DNA of 64,000 nt from JAVDCA01 sp035293985 (GCA_035293985.1 DATGLS010000014.1:124001-188000), one strand, 5' to 3'; shown: positions 27,811 through 37,452, counted from the first letter of the stretch. The notes: generated by a model not told the origin, from the letters alone. A program made the numbers and translations.

Positions 27811-28398
27811 TTACGACCCAGCGACGAAATACGACGCAAGCCGGTTCTTGATCGAGTCTGCGATCTCCGTGGCGGCGCGGTTTTCCGCATCGCGCAGGCC
27901 GCGCGCTTGCGCGAAGCGCTGCTCCTCGCCCGGAATGTCATAGGACACCCGCGAGAAGGTCTGGTCGCTGACCACGGTCTTGTTGGTCTGCAGATCGATC
28001 AGCTGAAACTGAGCATTGATGCCGAAGTTCTCGACCTCGGGCCGGGAGCTGGTGAGATCGACCACCACGGTGAGCCGGGTCGAGTTCATCCGCACCACGA
28101 GTCGATAGCGCGGGTTGATCGGCTTGTTATCGGCGCCCAAGCCGAACATCAGCGCCTCGCGCACGTTGACGGCGAGGCGCGACTCCGGCGTGCCGTTTGC
28201 CGCCGCAATCTGCGCCACGTCGACCGAGCGCATCTGCTCGCGGATGCTGGGACCGGCGGCGGTCGGATGCGCGCCGTAGAGCGGTTGGAAACAGCCGGTG
28301 AGCAGGGACGGCGCCAGGCACGCCACCATGAGCGGCGCGGCCAGCCGGATCAGACGCGCTCCCGAGATCCCCAAGTTCCCCACGTCCCCGTTGCGCAC
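27811..28398 (-). CDS. lptE: LPS assembly lipoprotein LptE
   Basis: A 195-residue outer-membrane lipoprotein that plugs the LptD barrel during lipopolysaccharide insertion. The signal peptide ends in a lipobox, LLTGC, followed by FQPLYGAHPT, the typical LptE start. The GTG start at 28398 follows the leuS stop directly with no spacing. holA lies downstream beyond a repeat. Confidence 0.9.
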   Translation of the reverse strand: MRNGDVGNLGISGARLIRLAAPLMVACLAPSLLTGCFQPLYGAHPTAAGPSIREQMRSVDVAQIAAANGTPESRLAVNVREALMFGLGADNKPINPRYRLVVRMNSTRLTVVVDLTSSRPEVENFGINAQFQLIDLQTNKTVVSDQTFSRVSYDIPGEEQRFAQARGLRDAENRAATEIADSIKNRLASYFVAGS

Positions 28399-31023
28399 TC
28401 AGGCTACCACATTGACGATCCTGTGCGGGACAATGATGACCTTTTTGGGGGCCTTCCCCTCCAGGGCCTTCTGCACCGCGTCGAGCTTCAGGACCGCTGC
28501 CTGAATATCCTCGTTCGTAGCGTCCCGTGCAACCGTCACCTCCGCCCGCCTCCTGCCATTAACCTGCACGGGTAAAGTAACGGTGTCCTCGATCAGGAGG
28601 GCCGGCTCGACCGTCGGCCACGCCGCTTCGGCAATGGCAGTCTGGTGGCCCAGCACCTTCCAGCACTCCTCGGCGAGGTGCGGCATCATCGGGTTGAAAA
28701 GCTGCACCAGGATGTCGGCCGCCTCGCGGATCGCCCAATCGACGTCGGGCGCTCTGCGCCCGGTCTGTGCCTCCGACAAGGTCCCCTGCAGCAGGCCGGC
28801 GAATTCGTAGATATGCGCGACCGCCACGTTGAAATGCAGCTTCTCGATCGCATCGGATACCTTGGCGAGAGCCCCATGTGCCGCCTTGCGCAGCGCGAGC
28901 GCCGGCGCGCTGAACTCGGCCGGTCGGCTCGGCGGCGCCGAGCGCTCGGCCGCGTCGCCGACCAGCCGCCACAGGCGCTGGGTGAAACGCCAAGCGCCCT
29001 GCACGCCGCGCTCGGTCCAGTTGACGTCGCGCTCGGGGGGTGAGTCCGACAGCATGAACCAGCGCGCCGTGTCGGCCCCGTAGGTTTGGATGATGTCGTC
29101 CGGGTCGACCGTGTTGCGCTTCGACTTCGACATCTTCTCGATCGGGCCGATCTCGACCGGCGCGCCGCCGGCCTTGAGCGTCGCACGGCGATCGTCGTCG
29201 CTGCCCGCGATGTCGACCTCGTTGGGCGCGACCCAGCTGCCGTCGGCGGCGCGATAGGTCTCGTGCACCACCATCCCCTGCGTGAACAGGCCCGCGAATG
29301 GCTCGTCGATGCCGGCGTGGCCGGTCGCCTTCATGGCGCGGGTGAAGAAGCGGCTGTAAAGCAGGTGCAAGATCGCGTGCTCGATGCCGCCGATGTACTG
29401 GTCGACCGGCAGCCAGTGGTCGACCACCTTGCGGTCGGTCGGCGTGTCCTCGTCCCATGGATCGGTGAAGCGCGCGAAGTACCACGACGAGTCGACGAAC
29501 GTGTCCATCGTGTCGGTTTCGCGCGTCGCCGGTCCGCCGCATTGCGGGCAGGCGACATGCTTCCAGGTCGCGTGGCGGTCGAGCGGGTTGCCGGGCCGGT
29601 CGAAGTCGACGTCGACCGGCAGCTTGACGGGAAGATCCTTGATCGGCACCGGCACGACGCCGCACTTGGCGCAGTGGATGATCGGGATCGGGCAGCCCCA
29701 GTAGCGCTGGCGCGAGATGCCCCAGTCGCGCAGGCGGAAATTCACCTGACGCTGGGCGACCGGACGGTTGCCGCGCGTTTCCTTCTCGAGCCGCCGCGCC
29801 ACCTCCTCCTTCGCCTGCGCGATCGTCATCCCGTCGAGGAAGCGCGAGTTGATCATCCGGCCATCGCCCTCATAGGCGGTGCCGGTGATGATGAAGGTCT
29901 TCGGGTCGACATCGGGCGGGCACACGACCGGCGTGTTGCCGAGCCCGTATTTGTTGACGAAATCGAGGTCGCGCTGGTCGTGCGCCGGGCAGCCGAAGAT
30001 CGCGCCGGTGCCGTAGTCCATCAGGATGAAGTTCGCCACGTAGACCGGCAGCTTCCAGCTCGGATCGAACGGATGGACGGCCTTGATCCCGGTGTCGAAG
30101 CCGAGCTTCTCCGCCTTGTCGATCACCTCCTGCGCGACGCCCATGCGCTTGCACTCGGCGATGAAGGCCGCGAGCGCCGGATTCTTTTTTGCCACCGCGG
30201 CCGCCAGCGGATGGTCGGGCGACAGCGCCATGAACTTGGCGCCGAACAGGGTGTCGGGACGCGTGGTGTAAATCTCGAGCTCGTCCTCGCCCGCGGGCGT
30301 GGTCTTCGGATCGAGCGCGAAGCGGACCAGCAGGCCCTCGGAGCGTCCGATCCAGTTCTTCTGCATCGTGCGCACTTTGTCCGGCCAGCGCTCGAGCCGG
30401 TGGAGCGCGTCGAGCAGATCCTGCGCATAAGCCGTGATCTTGAAGAACCACTGAGTGAGCTCGCGCTGCTCGACCACGGCGCCGGAGCGCCAGCCGCGGC
30501 CGTCGATCACCTGCTCGTTTGCGAGCACGGTCTGGTCGATCGGGTCCCAGTTGACCTTCGACTGCTTGCGCTCGACCAGCCCCGCTTTCAGAAAATCGAG
30601 GAACATGCGCTGCTGGTGCTTGTAATATTCGGGATCGCAGGTCGCGATCTCGCGCCGCCAGTCGAGCGACAGCCCCATCGACTTGAGCTGCGCCTTCATC
30701 GCCGCGATGTTCTGCTGCGTCCAGGTGCCGGGATTGATCTTGCGCTCCATGGCCGCATTCTCGGCCGGCAGGCCGAACGCGTCCCAGCCCATGGGATGGA
30801 GCACGTTGAACCCCTTGGCGCGCTTGTAGCGGGCCACCACGTCGCCCATGGTGTAGTTGCGCACGTGCCCCATGTGGATGCGCCCCGACGGGTAGGGGAA
30901 CATCTCCAGCACGTAGTATTTCGGGCGCGGATCGTCGTTCTTCGTCGCGAAGATCTCGCGCGTGTCCCAGAATTTTTGCCAACGCGGCTCGGCGTCGCGG
31001 GCGTTGTAGCGGTCAGCGGTCAT
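28399..31023 (-). CDS. leuS: Leucine--tRNA ligase
   Basis: A class I aminoacyl-tRNA synthetase of 874 residues. The HIGH-type motif is MFPYPSGRIHMGHVRNY, the KMSKS motif is EKMSKSKRNTVDPDD, and the CP1 editing domain contains TTRPDTLFGAKFMAL. Zinc-type Cys residues are present (HCAKCGVVPVP and CPQCGG). It leads the leuS-lptE-holA set. A long open frame on the opposite strand is a product of the GC-rich codon pattern. Confidence 0.98.
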   Translation of the reverse strand: MTADRYNARDAEPRWQKFWDTREIFATKNDDPRPKYYVLEMFPYPSGRIHMGHVRNYTMGDVVARYKRAKGFNVLHPMGWDAFGLPAENAAMERKINPGTWTQQNIAAMKAQLKSMGLSLDWRREIATCDPEYYKHQQRMFLDFLKAGLVERKQSKVNWDPIDQTVLANEQVIDGRGWRSGAVVEQRELTQWFFKITAYAQDLLDALHRLERWPDKVRTMQKNWIGRSEGLLVRFALDPKTTPAGEDELEIYTTRPDTLFGAKFMALSPDHPLAAAVAKKNPALAAFIAECKRMGVAQEVIDKAEKLGFDTGIKAVHPFDPSWKLPVYVANFILMDYGTGAIFGCPAHDQRDLDFVNKYGLGNTPVVCPPDVDPKTFIITGTAYEGDGRMINSRFLDGMTIAQAKEEVARRLEKETRGNRPVAQRQVNFRLRDWGISRQRYWGCPIPIIHCAKCGVVPVPIKDLPVKLPVDVDFDRPGNPLDRHATWKHVACPQCGGPATRETDTMDTFVDSSWYFARFTDPWDEDTPTDRKVVDHWLPVDQYIGGIEHAILHLLYSRFFTRAMKATGHAGIDEPFAGLFTQGMVVHETYRAADGSWVAPNEVDIAGSDDDRRATLKAGGAPVEIGPIEKMSKSKRNTVDPDDIIQTYGADTARWFMLSDSPPERDVNWTERGVQGAWRFTQRLWRLVGDAAERSAPPSRPAEFSAPALALRKAAHGALAKVSDAIEKLHFNVAVAHIYEFAGLLQGTLSEAQTGRRAPDVDWAIREAADILVQLFNPMMPHLAEECWKVLGHQTAIAEAAWPTVEPALLIEDTVTLPVQVNGRRRAEVTVARDATNEDIQAAVLKLDAVQKALEGKAPKKVIIVPHRIVNVVA

Positions 31024-31116
31024 GGATGGTCGTATAGGGCGCGAAAAGCGCGCCGACTAGGCCATGAAAGCGCGCGCCCGGTCAACGGATTGGGCCAAAA
31101 TCGCAAAATCGAGGAA

Positions 31117-32775
31117 TCAGGCCGCCGGCGTCACCGCGCCCTGCTCGGTCCACACCATGTCGCGACCGTTGCGCTTGGCCGCATAGAGGCTCGCATCGGC
31201 GGCCTCGATCAGTGCCTGCGGCCCGTCATCGTCGCCGGGCGTGAAGCAGGCGACCCCGATGCTGACGGTGACGTGGCCGCGCGGCGCGAAGCGGTGGGCG
31301 ATTGCGAGCGTCGCGACCGCGCCGCGCAGGCGGTTGGCGATCTCGAGCGCGGTGACGAGATTGGTGTCGGGCAAGAGCAGCACGAATTCCTCGCCGCCAT
31401 AGCGGGCGGCGAAATCGGCTTTGTGGCTGCTCGCGGCCGCCAGCGCGTCGCCGATGATGCGCAGGCAGTGGTCGCCTTCGAGATGGCCGTAATTGTCATT
31501 GTAGAGCTTGAAGTGATCGACGTCGATCATCATCAGGGCGATCGGCCGCTGCAGGTTGGCGGCACGCTGCCACTCGGCCTCGAGCCGGGCATCGAAGCTG
31601 CGCCGGTTGGCGAGCCCGGATAGGCTGTCGATCGAGGCGAGCGTCTCGAGGTGGCGGTTGGCGGTGCGCAATTCGCGGTCGCGTTCGCCGAGCTTGACGG
31701 CCATGTCGGTGAGCGCGGTCGCGAGCGGCGCGAACTCGGACGCGAGCTTGTCGCGGTTGGGACGGGCCTCGAGATCGCCGCGGCCGATGCGGCTCGCGGT
31801 GCGCGCGAGCGCGCGGATCGGCTCGACGATGAAGCGCTCGCCGCCGAACCAGGCGGCCAGCAGCGTGAGCGCGCCGAACAGCGCGAGCTGCAGATAGGCG
31901 ATGCCGATCTCGCGATCGATACGGCGCAGGATCTCGGCCTCGTCGAGGCCGACGAGGAGGCGCGCATTGGTTCCGGCGAGCGGCACGAAGGCGAAGATGC
32001 GCCGCACCCCGTCGAGCCCCGCCATCGTCACGGTGCCGTCGAAACGGGAGAACACCTCCTTGAACAGCGCATTGTTCGTGTAGGTCCTGCCGCTCTCGAG
32101 GTGTTCGGGAAACTCGGCGAGCACGGTGCCGTTGTGGTCGAGCAGGATGGCGCTCGCGGCCGGGTGCGTCTCCAAGAGGCCGGAGAGCTGCCCGACCCAT
32201 TGCAGGTCGACCGAGGCGACGATGATCGCGTTGACGCTCTCGTCCTTGCCGAGCGTCGGGTAGGCGGCCATCACGGCCGGCTGGTTGGTGGTGCGCTCGA
32301 TCAGGTAATCGCTGAGCACGAAGCCCCAGCTTTTGCGCGCATCCTGGATGTACTGGCGGTCGCCCACATTGAGGCCGATCGACATCTTGCGCGTCGAGCA
32401 CAGGATGCGGTCGTTCGGCCCGACCACGGACAGGCCGCGGATCCACGGCACATCGACCGCGAAGGCGGAGAGGAAATCGGTGCAGTCCTGGCCGTTGCGC
32501 GCCATCATGATGTAGGCGCGGGCCACCACCTCGAGCACGGCACGGGTCGAGTTGATCATCTCGACTTGGGCGGTGGCCCCGCGCTTGGCGAGGTCGAGCG
32601 CTTCCGCCGCAGCCATGTCGAGCCGTTCGGTGCGGCTGCTTTCGAGCAGGCGCACGCGGTCGAGGGTGAGCGGCACGACGGCGAGCAGCGCAAGCAGCAT
32701 CAGCCGCGCACGGATGCTCAGGCGTGGACCTGCGCGCGTCATCGGGCCGCTATCGGGGATGTCGTCGCGTTGCAT
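31117..32775 (-). CDS. Sensory diguanylate cyclase (Cache-HAMP-GGDEF)
   Basis: A 552-residue membrane sensor. The first transmembrane segment is near residues 20-40, an extracytoplasmic Cache-type sensor spans roughly 50-285, a second membrane segment follows (AYLQLALFGALTLLAAWFGG), and then a HAMP domain and a C-terminal GGDEF domain. The active-site loop is RYGGEEF, so cyclic di-GMP synthesis is likely. Where the inhibitory RxxD I-site should be, the residues are HKAD, so classic product inhibition may be absent. The ATG at 32775 follows an in-frame noncoding stretch. It is divergent from yggS. The signal is unknown. Confidence 0.93.
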   Translation of the reverse strand: MQRDDIPDSGPMTRAGPRLSIRARLMLLALLAVVPLTLDRVRLLESSRTERLDMAAAEALDLAKRGATAQVEMINSTRAVLEVVARAYIMMARNGQDCTDFLSAFAVDVPWIRGLSVVGPNDRILCSTRKMSIGLNVGDRQYIQDARKSWGFVLSDYLIERTTNQPAVMAAYPTLGKDESVNAIIVASVDLQWVGQLSGLLETHPAASAILLDHNGTVLAEFPEHLESGRTYTNNALFKEVFSRFDGTVTMAGLDGVRRIFAFVPLAGTNARLLVGLDEAEILRRIDREIGIAYLQLALFGALTLLAAWFGGERFIVEPIRALARTASRIGRGDLEARPNRDKLASEFAPLATALTDMAVKLGERDRELRTANRHLETLASIDSLSGLANRRSFDARLEAEWQRAANLQRPIALMMIDVDHFKLYNDNYGHLEGDHCLRIIGDALAAASSHKADFAARYGGEEFVLLLPDTNLVTALEIANRLRGAVATLAIAHRFAPRGHVTVSIGVACFTPGDDDGPQALIEAADASLYAAKRNGRDMVWTEQGAVTPAA

Positions 32776-32915
32776 GATTGTCCCACCCCTCGCGGGAGTG
32801 TACCGAGGGGCGCGTGAAGATCGGTTTGGCGGGAAAGATAAAATTTGAGCCGTAGGCGCGATTTTGGAACTCTGTCCCAAAATCGAGCGCGATCGACCCG
32901 CGCGCGAGGCGGTGC

Positions 32916-33599
32916 ATGAACGATTCACCATTCGATGTCGCGGCGGCGGAGCGGTTGGCCGAGGTTCGCCGCAAGATCGTGCAGGCCTGCAACGAGGCCG
33001 GCCGCGATGCGGCCGCCGTGACGCTGATCGCGGTGTCGAAGACGTTCGCCGCCGAGGCGATCGCGCCGGTGATCGCGGTCGGCCAGCGCGTGTTCGGCGA
33101 GAACCGCGTGCAGGAGGCGAAGGCGAAATGGCCCGACCTGCAGGCGCGCCATCCCGGTCTCGCGCTGCACCTGATCGGCCCGCTGCAGTCGAACAAGACC
33201 AAGGAGGCGGTGGCGCTGTTCGATGCCATCCACTCGGTCGATCGCCCTAGTCTTTGCACGGCGCTCGCCAAGGAGATCGAGAAACAGGCCCGCTCGCCGC
33301 TATTGTTCGTCGAGATCAATACCGGCGCCGAGCCGCAAAAGGCCGGCATCCTGCCGGAGGCCGCTGACGCCTTCCTGCGCGACTGCCGCGCGACCTATGG
33401 GCTCACGGTCTCGGGCCTGATGTGCATTCCGCCCGCCGAGGAGCCGCCGGCGCCGCATTTCGCGCTGACCGCGAAAATCGCCGCGCGCAACGGGCTCGAA
33501 CTCCTCAGCATGGGTATGAGTGCGGACTACGAGGTCGCCATCAGGTTCGGTGCGACCCATGTGCGGGTGGGCAGCGCGATTTTCGGGGCGCGCCACTAA
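32916..33599 (+). CDS. YggS family pyridoxal phosphate homeostasis protein
   Basis: A 227-residue PLP-binding TIM-barrel protein without known catalytic activity, involved in vitamin B6 and amino-acid balance. The PLP lysine lies in LIAVSKTF, and the family signature HLIGPLQSNK and the C-terminal MGMSADYEVAIRFGATHVRVG are intact. It converges on the L,D-transpeptidase-like gene. Confidence 0.95.
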   Translation: MNDSPFDVAAAERLAEVRRKIVQACNEAGRDAAAVTLIAVSKTFAAEAIAPVIAVGQRVFGENRVQEAKAKWPDLQARHPGLALHLIGPLQSNKTKEAVALFDAIHSVDRPSLCTALAKEIEKQARSPLLFVEINTGAEPQKAGILPEAADAFLRDCRATYGLTVSGLMCIPPAEEPPAPHFALTAKIAARNGLELLSMGMSADYEVAIRFGATHVRVGSAIFGARH

Positions 33600-33635
33600 G
33601 CCCGGCTTATGCTGCGCGGTAAGATATTGATCTGA

Positions 33636-34166
33636 TTATCCAATCGAAATGAGCGTCCGCGAGCCGATGCGCTCCAGGAGTTGGCGCAGGCGCGGCAAGG
33701 GGAGGGCCACGCAGCCGGCCGTCGGCGCGAGGCCGGGTCGCGCCACATGAATGAATACAGCGCTTCCGCGCCGCGCGATTCGCGGCCGGGCGTTGTGGCT
33801 GATCTCGATGACGAAATCGTAGAGGTTGTCACCGCGCTGCAGCCGATCGCCCGGCTCGCCGTCGCGGCGGCGAAACGGCCGGTTGTAGCGCCGGTCGGTC
33901 GGATCCTCGCACCAGGCCAAGTCACGGGTGATTCGCTGCACCGGCAGGGACGAGCGCGGCCGCGGATGGCGGTCGGCGCGAAACCACAGGCGCAGCAAGC
34001 GGAATTCGCCCCGCGGTGTCGAGCCATCGCCTTCGAGCTTGTTGGCGCGAATCCCGGTGCGGCCGAGCGCAACCGGAATCGTCAGGGATCCGACATTGAG
34101 CCAGCCCTGGCTGCGATTGGCCGGCCTGGGGCGGACACGCAGGCGGGCAAAACTGCGCTGATGCAT
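33636..34166 (-). CDS. L,D-transpeptidase (YkuD) family protein
   Basis: A 176-residue protein with the YkuD core: an invariant His region (FIHVARPGLAP) and the catalytic Cys in TAGCVALP. YkuD enzymes make 3-3 peptidoglycan crosslinks or attach lipoproteins. No clear signal peptide is visible from the ATG at 34166, which is unusual for a periplasmic enzyme. An in-frame extension to 34259 does not supply one either. This short family is common in Rhizobiales next to the response regulator that follows. Confidence 0.85.
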   Translation of the reverse strand: MHQRSFARLRVRPRPANRSQGWLNVGSLTIPVALGRTGIRANKLEGDGSTPRGEFRLLRLWFRADRHPRPRSSLPVQRITRDLAWCEDPTDRRYNRPFRRRDGEPGDRLQRGDNLYDFVIEISHNARPRIARRGSAVFIHVARPGLAPTAGCVALPLPRLRQLLERIGSRTLISIG

Positions 34167-34306
34167 CAATCCGTTATAGCCGATATTTCGGCCGCTAGGT
34201 CGAATCTCAATTGTGTCAACCACTTGCTCTTTTCCGCCCGCATGGTCTATTGCGGCCATGCGCCGAAGGGGCGACGCATTTCAGCCGGGCATTTCCAGGC
34301 ACGATC

Positions 34307-34993
34307 ATGTCCAACGTCCGCAAGATCCTGATCGTCGATGACGACGCCGAGTTGCGCGACGCCCTGGTCGAGCAGCTGTCGCTGCACGAGGAATTCGAGC
34401 CGGTGGCGGCCAAGACTGGGGCCGAAGGCGTGCAGGTCGCGCGTGCGGGGCAGATCGACCTCGTGATCATGGATGTGGGGCTGCCCGACATCGATGGTCG
34501 CGAGACCGTGCGGCTCTTGCGCAAGAATGGCTTCAAGGCGCCGATCATCATGCTGACCGGCCACGACACCGATTCCGACACCATCCTCGGTCTCGAATCG
34601 GGCGCGAACGACTATGTGACCAAGCCGTTCCGATTCGCGGTGCTGCTCGCGCGCATCCGCGCGCAACTGCGCCAGCACGAGGCGAGCGAGGACGCGGTCT
34701 TCACCATCGGCCCCTACACGTTCCGGCCGAGCTCGAAGCTCTTGCTCAGCCCCAAGGGCAACAAGGTGCGGCTGACCGAGAAGGAGACGGCGATCCTGCG
34801 CTATCTCTATCGCGCCGGGCAGCGGCCGGTGTCGCGCGAGGTGCTGCTGCAGGAGGTGTGGGGGTATAATTCCGGGGTCACCACGCACACGCTGGAAACG
34901 CACATCTATCGGTTGCGCCAGAAGGTCGAGAAGGACGCCGCCATGCCGGCGATCCTCGTCACCGAAGCCGGCGGCTACAAGCTGGTGCCATAG
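34307..34993 (+). CDS. OmpR/PhoB-family response regulator
   Basis: A 228-residue two-domain regulator. The receiver has the acidic pair DDD at 11-13, phosphoacceptor Asp56 in IMDVGLPD and the conserved Lys in YVTKPFR. The C-terminal winged helix has LTEKETAILRYLYRAGQRPV and ends VTEAGGYKLVP. No histidine kinase gene is adjacent, so its partner is elsewhere. The start at 34307 gives the normal family beginning (KILIVDDD). A repeat separates it from the cyclic-nucleotide-binding gene downstream. Confidence 0.93.
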   Translation: MSNVRKILIVDDDAELRDALVEQLSLHEEFEPVAAKTGAEGVQVARAGQIDLVIMDVGLPDIDGRETVRLLRKNGFKAPIIMLTGHDTDSDTILGLESGANDYVTKPFRFAVLLARIRAQLRQHEASEDAVFTIGPYTFRPSSKLLLSPKGNKVRLTEKETAILRYLYRAGQRPVSREVLLQEVWGYNSGVTTHTLETHIYRLRQKVEKDAAMPAILVTEAGGYKLVP

Positions 34994-34994
34994 C

Positions 34995-35043
34995 GCATGA
35001 TCCCGCAAGGTGGGAATCGGTTTTCGGACCGGGCCATGTGCAA
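34995..35043. repeat. GCGCATG-type inverted repeat, family C
   Basis: GCGCATGATCCCGC and GGGCCATGTGC flank a GGTTTTCGGACC core. It relates to the elements at 9693 and 39959. Confidence 0.65.
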
Positions 35044-35058
35044 AAGCGTCCGAGTCGG

Positions 35059-35532
35059 ATGACGATCGAGGACGACATCGCGTTTCTGGAGAAGGTCCCG
35101 AGCTTCGCGATCCTCGGACGCGATGCGCTGCGGATCCTCGCCATCGGTGCCGAGCCCCGCTACGTGCACAGCGGCGAGACGCTGTTCACGGTCGGCGATC
35201 CGGCCGACGCCGGCTATGTGATCCAGGACGGCTCGTTCACGCTCTCGACCGACAACACGGATACGGCGAGCGCGACCATGACGGTGACGCGCGGCGCCCT
35301 GCTCGGCGAGCTCGCGCTGCTCACCGAGACGACGCGCCCCGTCACCGCGATCGCGGCCGAGCCCTCGACGGTGATCCGCGTCCCGCGCGGCCTCTTCCTC
35401 AAGATGCTGGAAGGCTATCCGGACGCCGCCCGGCGCATGCGCGATCACATCGCGGCGCGCACCAATCAGGCCGCGCAGGACATGATCAACGTACGCGCCA
35501 CGCTCGACCCAACGCCGCCGCGGCGAAGGTGA
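35059..35532 (+). CDS. Cyclic nucleotide-binding domain protein (Crp-like, no DNA-binding domain)
   Basis: A 157-residue single-domain protein with a cyclic-nucleotide-binding beta-roll (HSGETLFTVGDPADAGYVI; GALLGELALLTETTRPVTAIA). The GELALL block corresponds to the phosphate-binding cassette, with Arg in TRPV. No helix-turn-helix follows, so it is not a Crp transcription factor; it may signal by protein contact. The start is ATG 35059. It follows the response regulator gene and precedes a convergent xthA. Confidence 0.88.
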   Translation: MTIEDDIAFLEKVPSFAILGRDALRILAIGAEPRYVHSGETLFTVGDPADAGYVIQDGSFTLSTDNTDTASATMTVTRGALLGELALLTETTRPVTAIAAEPSTVIRVPRGLFLKMLEGYPDAARRMRDHIAARTNQAAQDMINVRATLDPTPPRRR

Positions 35533-35550
35533 GCGTCATCGCGAGGCGCA

Positions 35551-35650
35551 TAGGGTGGGCAACCGCGCCCGTGTGCCGCGTGGGAAAATTAAATTGCCTC
35601 GCATGCGGTTGCCCACGCGGAGGTCGCGCACGGCAATTTTGCCCACCTAC
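35551..35650. repeat. GTGGGCAA-type intergenic repeat, family E
   Basis: TAGGGTGGGCAA at one end and TTTTGCCCACCTA at the other, with internal TGCCCACGCGG. It sits between convergent genes and covers the xthA stop. Other copies lie at 48470, 51841 and 56209. Confidence 0.7.
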
Positions 35651-36462
35651 AGCTCCACCTTGGCCGTCACCGGCACATGGTCGGATGGGCGCTGCCAGCC
35701 GCGCGCCTCGCGGCGGATCTTCAGTGACGACACGCGGTCGGCGAGCTCCGGGCTCACCCACATATGATCGAGCCGGCGGCCACGGTCGGCGGCGGCCCAG
35801 TCGGCGGCGCGGTAGCTCCACCAGGTGTAGAGTTTGGCGGGCTCCGGCACGAAGGCGCGCATGGCGTCGAACCAGCCGCCGGACGTCTGCGCCGCGGTGA
35901 GCTTCTCGCATTCGATCGGCGTGTGCGACACCACCTTGAGCATCTGCTTGTGGCTCCAGACGTCGTGCTCGAGCGGCGCGACGTTGAGGTCGCCGACCAG
36001 GATCGCGCGCGCCTTGTCGGCCGGCCGGAGCCACGCCTCGCGCGTCATCTGGTCGAGGAAGTCGAGCTTGTGGGCGAACTTCACGTTGATGTCGCGATCG
36101 GGCTCGTCGCCGCCCGCCGGCACGTAGAAATTATGCACCGTCGCGGGATCGCGCAGGCCGGCCTTTTCGCCGAACGTCACCGCGATATGGCGGCAGTCGC
36201 TCTTGCTGCAGAAGTCGCGCTTGTCGACGAGGTCGAACGGCACGCGCGAGACCACCGCGACGCCGTGATAGCCCTTCTGCCCGTTGAGCGCGATGTGGGT
36301 GTAGCCGAGGCGGGCGAAGCGCTTGCGCGGAAACTTGTCGTCCGGACACTTGGTCTCCTGCAGGCACAGGACGTCCGGCCGCTCCGCCTTGATGAATTTC
36401 GCCACCAGATTGATGCGCAGCCGCACCGAATTGATGTTCCAGGTCGAGATCGTGAGGTGCAT
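35647..36462 (-). CDS. xthA: Exodeoxyribonuclease III
   Basis: A 271-residue AP endonuclease / 3' exonuclease for base-excision repair. Family motifs are present: STWNINSVRLR, CLQETKC, YHGVAVVSR, LVGDLNVAPLEHD and the C-terminal SDHVPV with the catalytic Asp-His. It is downstream of lolA, as in many Rhizobiales, with a repeat between. Confidence 0.96.
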   Translation of the reverse strand: MHLTISTWNINSVRLRINLVAKFIKAERPDVLCLQETKCPDDKFPRKRFARLGYTHIALNGQKGYHGVAVVSRVPFDLVDKRDFCSKSDCRHIAVTFGEKAGLRDPATVHNFYVPAGGDEPDRDINVKFAHKLDFLDQMTREAWLRPADKARAILVGDLNVAPLEHDVWSHKQMLKVVSHTPIECEKLTAAQTSGGWFDAMRAFVPEPAKLYTWWSYRAADWAAADRGRRLDHMWVSPELADRVSSLKIRREARGWQRPSDHVPVTAKVEL

Positions 36463-36481
36463 CGGGAATCAAATGGGCTTC

Positions 36482-36583
36482 CGTCATGCCCGGCGAATGC
36501 CGGGCATCCACGTCTTTCGCGCAGCATTGATACATAAAGACGTGGATGGCCGGGACAAGCCTGGGACAAGCCCGGCGATGACG
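36482..36583. repeat. Intergenic palindromic repeat, family A
   Basis: Between lolA and xthA: CGTCATGCCCGGCGAATGCC, ATCCACGTCTTTC, AAGACGTGGATGGCCGGG, ending CCCGGCGATGACG. The ATCCACGTCTT and AAGACGTGGAT arms can pair. Confidence 0.75.
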
Positions 36584-36604
36584 ACAACCCCAGGAACTTG
36601 CGAC

Positions 36605-37339
36605 CTATTGCTGATGGTGGTCCGGATAGTTGATCACGAACAGATCCGGGTCGGGCTTCTTGGTGGTGTCGAGATTGTAGACCGCGACGGTGGTGTCATA
36701 GCCCTGTGGGTCGGTCACGGTCCATTGGCGCAGCTGCATGTCCTTGGCGCCGAACATCATCATCAGCCGGCTGGTGCCGGCGACCAGCTGATGCTCCTCG
36801 ATCACCAGGGTGACGAACGTATCGTCGGACGAGACCGAGATCACGTTGGTGTCGCGCATCAGGTCGATGTGGTCGGCGAGCAGGAAGCGCAGCGGCGTCT
36901 GCGACAGCGGGTAGAGATCCTGGGTGGCGAGGTTGCGGTCGCGCACCACCACCGACTGGCCGTCGGCGACGACGTCGATCGGGCTCGGCGGATTGTAGGC
37001 GAAGCGCACCTTGCCGGGCTTCTGAATGTAGAACTGGCCCTCGGTGCGCCGTCCATCCGGGCCGACCTGGACGAAATCGCCGACCAGCGTCTGCACGCTC
37101 GAGAGATATTTGCTGATCTTGTTGACCACCGCACGCTGATTGTCGTCGAGCGCGGTGGCCTGGCCGGGCGGGGTGGCGGCGCTCGGCGTGATCGGAACCG
37201 GCGGCCGCGGAACCGCCTGCGGCGCCGCCTGCTGCCGCTTCGGCGACGGCTGCGGCAGCGGAATATTCTCCGCCGGTGCCGCGAGCGTCGCACCAGCCCA
37301 TAGGACTGCGATGAGCGCTGCCAACGCCGTCTTCCGCAT
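36605..37339 (-). CDS. lolA: Outer-membrane lipoprotein carrier protein LolA family
   Basis: A 244-residue periplasmic protein that ferries lipoproteins to the outer membrane. The signal peptide is about residues 1-20 (ALAALIAVLWAGATLAAPA). A Pro-rich linker follows to about 60, longer than in E. coli LolA. The LolA fold has VQTLVGDFVQVGPDG, then FYIQKPGKVRFAYNPPSPI. It lies 113 bases downstream of ftsK on the same strand, a conserved pairing. Confidence 0.92.
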   Translation of the reverse strand: MRKTALAALIAVLWAGATLAAPAENIPLPQPSPKRQQAAPQAVPRPPVPITPSAATPPGQATALDDNQRAVVNKISKYLSSVQTLVGDFVQVGPDGRRTEGQFYIQKPGKVRFAYNPPSPIDVVADGQSVVVRDRNLATQDLYPLSQTPLRFLLADHIDLMRDTNVISVSSDDTFVTLVIEEHQLVAGTSRLMMMFGAKDMQLRQWTVTDPQGYDTTVAVYNLDTTKKPDPDLFVINYPDHHQQ

Positions 37340-37452
37340 GTCTTTGATCTCCGTGCGCCCCGCGACTCAAGCTCTAGCAGGTTTTGGCTAGGCGCGCCCT
37401 GTGGCGATTTCGCGACCCTGATCGATGGATCGACTATAACGCCGAAGCAGGG

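Noticed and set aside
29086..31623. 845-codon open frame on the plus strand opposite leuS
   Set aside because: It is antisense to a full-length, motif-complete leuS. The Arg/Asp/Gly/Val-rich composition is typical of GC-rich reverse frames, and it has no recognisable domain.
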